Below are positions 60,505 through 64,000 of a stretch of DNA of 64,000 nt, one piece after another. The notes under the pieces are model-generated. The model had not been told where the DNA came from, did not search any database, and worked only from the letters and a program-made list of their open reading frames with translations. The position numbers were made by a program, and so were the translations under genes. The first letter of the stretch is position 1. Every line of letters begins with the position of its first letter. The stretch comes from PALSA-911 sp963743035 (GTDB lineage: Bacteria > Pseudomonadota > Alphaproteobacteria > Acetobacterales > Acetobacteraceae): assembly GCA_963743035.1 (NCBI GenBank), contig CAVUOB010000001.1:186001-250000 (forward strand), in the 5' to 3' direction.

Positions 60505-62004
60505 ATGAAACTGCACGATGTGAAGGTCTCCCCTTCCAAAGCCAACCTGAAGCGAGAGGACCAGCTTGCCTGGAAGATCGCCGGTGTCGCCGCCGACAAG
60601 GTGGCCGTCCAGAAGGACGTCGCGGAGATGATCGTCAATCGGATCATCGACAACGCCTCGGTCGCGATCGCTTCGGTCAACCGCCGCTCGGTCACCTCCG
60701 CGCGCGACATGGCGCTCGGCCATCCGCGCAAGGGCGGCGCGACGGTGTTCGGCGTCGCGCCGGGCAAGCGCGTCAGCCCGGAATGGGCGGCATGGGCGAA
60801 CGGCACCGCGGTGCGCGAGCTCGACATGCATGACACCTTCCTCGCCGCCGACTACTCCCATCCCGGCGACAACATTCCGCCGATCCTGGCGGTGGCGCAG
60901 ACCATGGAAAAATCCGGCCGTGATCTGATCCGCGGCATCGCCACCGGCTACGAGATCCAGATCGACCTGGTGCGCGCCATCTGCCTGCACGCGCACAAGA
61001 TCGACCACATCGCGCATCTCTGCCCGGCGCAGGCCGCGGGCATCGGCACGCTGCTCGGCCTGAAGCAGGACGTGATCTACCAGGCGGTGCAGCAGGCGGT
61101 GCATGTCTCCTTCACCACGCGCCAGTCGCGCAAGGGCGAGATCAGCAGCTGGAAGGCCTATGCCCCCGCGCATGCCGGCAAGCTGGCGATCGAGGCGGTG
61201 GACCGCGTGATGCGCGGCGAAGGCGCGCCGAGCCCGATCTATGAAGGCGAGGACAGCGTCATCGCCTGGATGCTCGACGGCCCGGACGCGCATTACCAGG
61301 TGCCGCTGCCGGAGGCGGGCGAACACAAGCGCGCCATCCTCGACAGCTACACCAAGGAACACAGCGCCGAGTACCAGTCCCAGGCGCTGATCGATCTCGC
61401 GTTCCGCATGCGCGAGCAGATCGAGGACATGGAGAAGATCGAGAAGATCATCATCCACACCAGCCATCACACGCATTACGTGATCGGCACCGGCGCCAAC
61501 GATCCGCAGAAGATGGATCCCAAGGCCTCGCGCGAGACGCTCGACCATTCGATCATGTACATCTTCGCCGTCGCGTTGCAGGACGGCACCTGGCACCACG
61601 TGGACAGCTATACGCCCAAGCGCGCCGGGCGTGCCGACACCGTGCGGCTCTGGCACAAGATCGAGACGCAGGAAGACCCGGAATGGACACGCCGCTACCG
61701 CGCGACCGATCCCAATGAGCTCGCCTTCGGCGCCCGCATCGAGATCATCATGAAGGACGGCAGCAAGCTGATCGACGAGATGGCGGTGGCCAACGCGCAT
61801 CCGAACGGCGCCAAGCCGTTCACGCGTCCGGACTACATCCGGAAGTTCGAGATCCTGACGGACGGGATCATCTCCACCCGCGAATCCAACCGCTTCCTCG
61901 CCGCGGTGCAGGACCTGGCCAGGCTGCCCGCCGGCGAGCTGCATCAGTTGAACGTGGCACTCCCCGCCGGCACGCTGGTCGTCGGCAAGCCCGGGATCTT
62001 CTGA
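60505..62004 (+). CDS. prpD: 2-methylcitrate dehydratase (MmgE/PrpD family)
   Basis: A 499-residue MmgE/PrpD family enzyme, which dehydrates 2-methylcitrate in propionate breakdown. Characteristic parts are NGTAVRELDMHDTFLAADYSHPGDNIPPILAVAQ, LVRAICLHAHKIDHIAHLCPAQAAGIGTLLGL, KAYAPAHAGKLAIEAVDRVMRGEGAPSPIYEGEDSV, and the C-terminal AHPNGAKPFTRPDYIRKFEIL. CGGAG six bases before ATG 60505 fixes the start. prpC follows after 85 bp that hold a hairpin. It links to the acyl-CoA carboxylase gene far upstream only by theme. Confidence 0.94.
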   Translation: MKLHDVKVSPSKANLKREDQLAWKIAGVAADKVAVQKDVAEMIVNRIIDNASVAIASVNRRSVTSARDMALGHPRKGGATVFGVAPGKRVSPEWAAWANGTAVRELDMHDTFLAADYSHPGDNIPPILAVAQTMEKSGRDLIRGIATGYEIQIDLVRAICLHAHKIDHIAHLCPAQAAGIGTLLGLKQDVIYQAVQQAVHVSFTTRQSRKGEISSWKAYAPAHAGKLAIEAVDRVMRGEGAPSPIYEGEDSVIAWMLDGPDAHYQVPLPEAGEHKRAILDSYTKEHSAEYQSQALIDLAFRMREQIEDMEKIEKIIIHTSHHTHYVIGTGANDPQKMDPKASRETLDHSIMYIFAVALQDGTWHHVDSYTPKRAGRADTVRLWHKIETQEDPEWTRRYRATDPNELAFGARIEIIMKDGSKLIDEMAVANAHPNGAKPFTRPDYIRKFEILTDGIISTRESNRFLAAVQDLARLPAGELHQLNVALPAGTLVVGKPGIF

Positions 62005-62046
62005 TCCGCCGACGCCTTCCAATCGAGCTTCCTTGCCCAACCCTTC

Positions 62047-62071
62047 CCCCGCGCCGGCGTTCGGCGCGGGG
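62047..62071. other. Hairpin between prpD and prpC
   Basis: Arms CCCCGCGCCG (62047-62056) and CGGCGCGGGG (62062-62071) pair perfectly with a five-base loop, 10 bp before the prpC ribosome site. No T tract follows. It could limit read-through, protect the prpD message, or partly mask prpC translation. Confidence 0.65.
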
Positions 62072-62089
62072 CGAAACAGGAGAAGAAAG

Positions 62090-63256
62090 ATGAGTGAAAC
62101 AGCGGCTCCAACAGCTCCCGGTCCGAACCGGGCCAAGAAAGCCGTCGCGCTGTCCGGCGTGGTTGCCGGCAACACCGCGCTCTGTACCGTCGGGCGCACC
62201 GGCAACGACCTGAACTATCGCGGCTACGACATCCTCGACATCGCCGATGTCTGCGAGTTCGAGGAACTGGCCTTCCTGCTGGTGCACGGCAAGCTGCCCA
62301 ACATCGCCGAGCTGAAGGCCTACAAGGCCAAGCTGAAATCGATGCGCGGCCTGCCGAACGCCGTGAAGCACGCCCTTGAAACCTTGCCGGCGGCGGCGCA
62401 TCCGATGGACGTGATGCGCACCGGCGTGTCCGCGCTCGGCTGCGTGCTGCCGGAGAAGGATGATCACAACCAGCCGGGCGCACGCGACATCGCCGACCGG
62501 CTGATGGCCTCGCTCGGCTCCATGCTGCTCTACTGGTTCCACTTCGCCCATAACGGCCGGCGCATCGAGGTGGAGACCGACGACGACAGCATCGCCGGTC
62601 ATTTCCTGCATCTGCTGCATGGCGAAGCGCCGCGCGCGTCCTGGCTGCGGGCGATGAACACCTCGCTCAACCTCTATGCGGAGCACGAGTTCAACGCTTC
62701 GACCTTCGCCTGCCGCGTGATCGCCGGCACGGGGTCGGACATGTATTCCTGCATCACCGGCGGCATCGGCGCGCTGCGCGGACCCAAGCATGGCGGCGCC
62801 AACGAAGTCGCCTTCGAGATCCAGCAGCGTTACGAAGATCCGGACGAGGCGGAGGCGGACATCCGCAGGCGCGTCGGCAACAAGGAAGTGATCATCGGCT
62901 TCGGCCACGCCGTCTACACGATCGCCGATCCGCGCAACAAGATCATCAAGGAAGTGGCGCGCCGCCTCGCGGCCGAGAACGGCTCGATGAAGCTGTTCGA
63001 CATCGCCGACCGGATTGAAGCGGTGATGATGGAGACAAAGAAGATGTTCGCGAACCTCGATTGGTTCAGCGCCATCAGCTACAACGGCATGGGCGTGCCG
63101 ATGGCGATGTTCACGCCGCTGTTCGTCATCTCCCGTACCTCGGGCTGGAGCGCGCACATCATCGAGCAGCGCATCGACAACAAGCTGGTGCGCCCGAACG
63201 CAAACTATGTCGGTCCCGACGATCAGAAATTCATCCCGCTCGCCGAGCGTCCATGA
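62090..63256 (+). CDS. prpC: 2-methylcitrate synthase / citrate synthase family
   Basis: A 388-residue citrate synthase-type enzyme, probably joining propionyl-CoA to oxaloacetate. The acyl-CoA and catalytic parts include GALRGPKHGGANE, IIGFGHAVYTIADPRNK, and the Asp region FANLDWFSAISYNGMGVPMAMFTPLFVISRTSGWSAHIIEQR. The short type I-like length and its place after prpD support PrpC over general citrate synthase. AGGAGA before ATG 62090 supports the start. A terminator follows. prpB and a PrpR regulator are not in the window. Confidence 0.94.
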   Translation: MSETAAPTAPGPNRAKKAVALSGVVAGNTALCTVGRTGNDLNYRGYDILDIADVCEFEELAFLLVHGKLPNIAELKAYKAKLKSMRGLPNAVKHALETLPAAAHPMDVMRTGVSALGCVLPEKDDHNQPGARDIADRLMASLGSMLLYWFHFAHNGRRIEVETDDDSIAGHFLHLLHGEAPRASWLRAMNTSLNLYAEHEFNASTFACRVIAGTGSDMYSCITGGIGALRGPKHGGANEVAFEIQQRYEDPDEAEADIRRRVGNKEVIIGFGHAVYTIADPRNKIIKEVARRLAAENGSMKLFDIADRIEAVMMETKKMFANLDWFSAISYNGMGVPMAMFTPLFVISRTSGWSAHIIEQRIDNKLVRPNANYVGPDDQKFIPLAERP

Positions 63257-63288
63257 TCGGCTGATCGGAAATCACCTCTCGCCTGCAG

Positions 63289-63322
63289 CCGCCGCGGCCT
63301 CCATGCCGCGGCGGTTTCTTTT
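63289..63322 (+). terminator. Intrinsic terminator after prpC
   Basis: Arms CCGCCGCGG (63289-63297) and CCGCGGCGG (63306-63314) pair perfectly around an 8-base loop, followed by TTTCTTTT (63315-63322). It is 33 bp after the prpC stop and ends the prpDC unit. Confidence 0.92.
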
Positions 63323-63941
63323 ATGCGCCATCACCCATGCGCTATCACCGGCACGCGGCCTTGCGACAATCGCGCCATCCGTCATCGCCGATCCCGCGCT
63401 GCGCGCTGCGCAGGCTTTCCGGAGCGCTGAACGCAAAAAAATGGCTCGATTACGGGCCGCACTGTTGCTTTTTATTGACAGGCCCGTGTCAGACGCGGAA
63501 TAGCGGAATCGGTATGATCGAATCCGATTCGCGTCACGCCTCCGTGGCGTGCGGATCCGGCCATACAACAAGAGAAGGACGGTCCATGGACCGCAGCCTC
63601 GTTCAGGCGAAACTCAGCCGATCGTGCATCGCGACGCGATGCGGTATCGGCAAAGGAACGATGAAGAATGCGACGCGCGGGTTCCTGTGCGGTGCTGGCG
63701 AGTATCGTTTGCCTGCGCGGGTGCGGCCCTGCTGCTCGAGGCTCCGGCGCGCGGGAACCGGCAAACCCCGTTCCGGATTGGATCGCATGTCATCCCCGCG
63801 GGGATGGCGCATACCGGGCGCATCGCGTTCGCCGACATATTGCGGATCCGTCCGCAGCTGCGCCGACCGGCTGACCGCTCTTCTCTCCACGTTTTCTACG
63901 AACGCTACAACAAGCAACGCTGTCAAAAGGAGTTCCTACAG
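63323..63941. other. Unresolved region before the last gene
   Basis: A 619-bp stretch without a convincing gene. A TTGACA (63475-63480) with AATAGC 18 bp later is a possible promoter. AGAAGGAC precedes an ATG at 63586, but the frame from it (to TGA at 63943-63945) is Arg/Ser/Cys-rich and looks like a shadow. Another frame, open from 63639 to the window end, reads more like protein around RIGSHVIPAGMAHTGRIAFADILRI and HVFYERYNKQRC. A frameshifted or degraded gene is possible. Confidence 0.35.
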
Positions 63942-64000
63942 GTGAGCACACAGGACACGGATACCGTGCGGGCGCAGGCCATGGCGATGCGCGCCGCCGC
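63942..64000 (+). CDS. Start of an unidentified gene (3' end outside window)
   Basis: GTG at 63942 has AAGGAG 9 bases upstream and begins MSTQDTDTVRAQAMAMRA, running off the window edge. The frame is also open upstream to at least 63639, so this may be an internal codon of a longer gene. Only 19 complete codons are visible; no family can be named. Confidence 0.4.
   Translation, partial: MSTQDTDTVRAQAMAMRAA

Noticed and set aside
63586..63945. A 119-residue gene starting at the ATG with AGAAGGAC upstream
   Set aside because: Ribosome site and GTGA overlap are suggestive, but the product is Arg/Ser/Cys-rich with no hydrophobic pattern, as in shadow frames. It is kept only as part of the unresolved region.

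Overview
This window is a GC-rich (mostly two thirds G+C or more) chromosomal segment of an alphaproteobacterium. An Acetobacteraceae-like member of the Rhodospirillales fits best. The pointers are the cytochrome oxidase assembly cluster (ctaE, DUF983, SURF1) running into thrC, an M16 peptidase and pmbA; a UPF0262 gene; an ELM1-family gene; and three PEP-CTERM secreted proteins. This placement is inference from gene content. I saw no rRNA, tRNA, CRISPR array, insertion sequence or prophage.

Layout. 0-9.6 kb: mixed metabolic genes (a 5'-truncated SDR, DUF3761, DUF4239, a broken NUDIX gene, acyl-CoA carboxylase beta, sirtuin, DUF3775, an HPF-cold shock fusion, a PEP-CTERM protein, an LLM-class oxidoreductase, a second SDR). 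9.6-21.3 kb: a forward run with an MFS exporter, ctaE-DUF983-SURF1, M32 carboxypeptidase, DUF1272, a lipoprotein, a PTP-like phosphatase, thrC-M16-pmbA and a Tim44-like protein. 21.3-24.7 kb: reverse genes (PEP-CTERM protein, GT9 glycosyltransferase, SAM methyltransferase, PuuE-like deacetylase). 24.8-29.6 kb: forward genes (secreted protein with a strong terminator, ELM1 gene, a large unknown gene, FAD oxidoreductase). 29.7-34.1 kb: a reverse carbohydrate-type ABC importer operon with a perfect palindrome between the binding-protein and permease genes. 34.3-41.2 kb: fumarase/aspartase-type lyase with a leader ORF, a PEP-CTERM phosphoesterase, a gamma-glutamyltransferase homologue without signal peptide, a ccdAB toxin-antitoxin pair and an amidase. 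41-48.7 kb: cell-envelope genes (FecR/DUF6600-like proline-rich protein, membrane protein, PAP2 phosphatase, O-antigen ligase-like protein, YncE-like propeller, sterol desaturase family). 48.7-50.2 kb: cysK and a rhodanese. 50.4-53.8 kb: GntP-family permease plus fused CoA transferase, probably hydroxy/keto-acid uptake and activation. 53.9-60.3 kb: a tandem pair of paralogous secreted proteins, then a reverse set (DUF2272 lipoprotein, mtnA, UPF0262, N-carbamoyl-D-amino-acid hydrolase, MFS). 60.5-63.3 kb: prpD-prpC with a terminator. 63.3-64 kb: mostly unresolved sequence with the start of a new gene at the edge.

Two window-wide patterns stand out. First, five genes are broken by single-base length changes, four of them in short T or C runs. 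Each repairs to a textbook protein when one base is added or removed, so draft-assembly error is the first explanation to test. Second, short imperfect tandem repeats (11-17 bp, 2-4 copies) sit at or just after stop codons of many genes, or in gaps between genes. No single large novel system is evident. The most original items are these repeats, the tandem paralogue pair at 53.9-55.1 kb, and several fine-scale regulatory structures.
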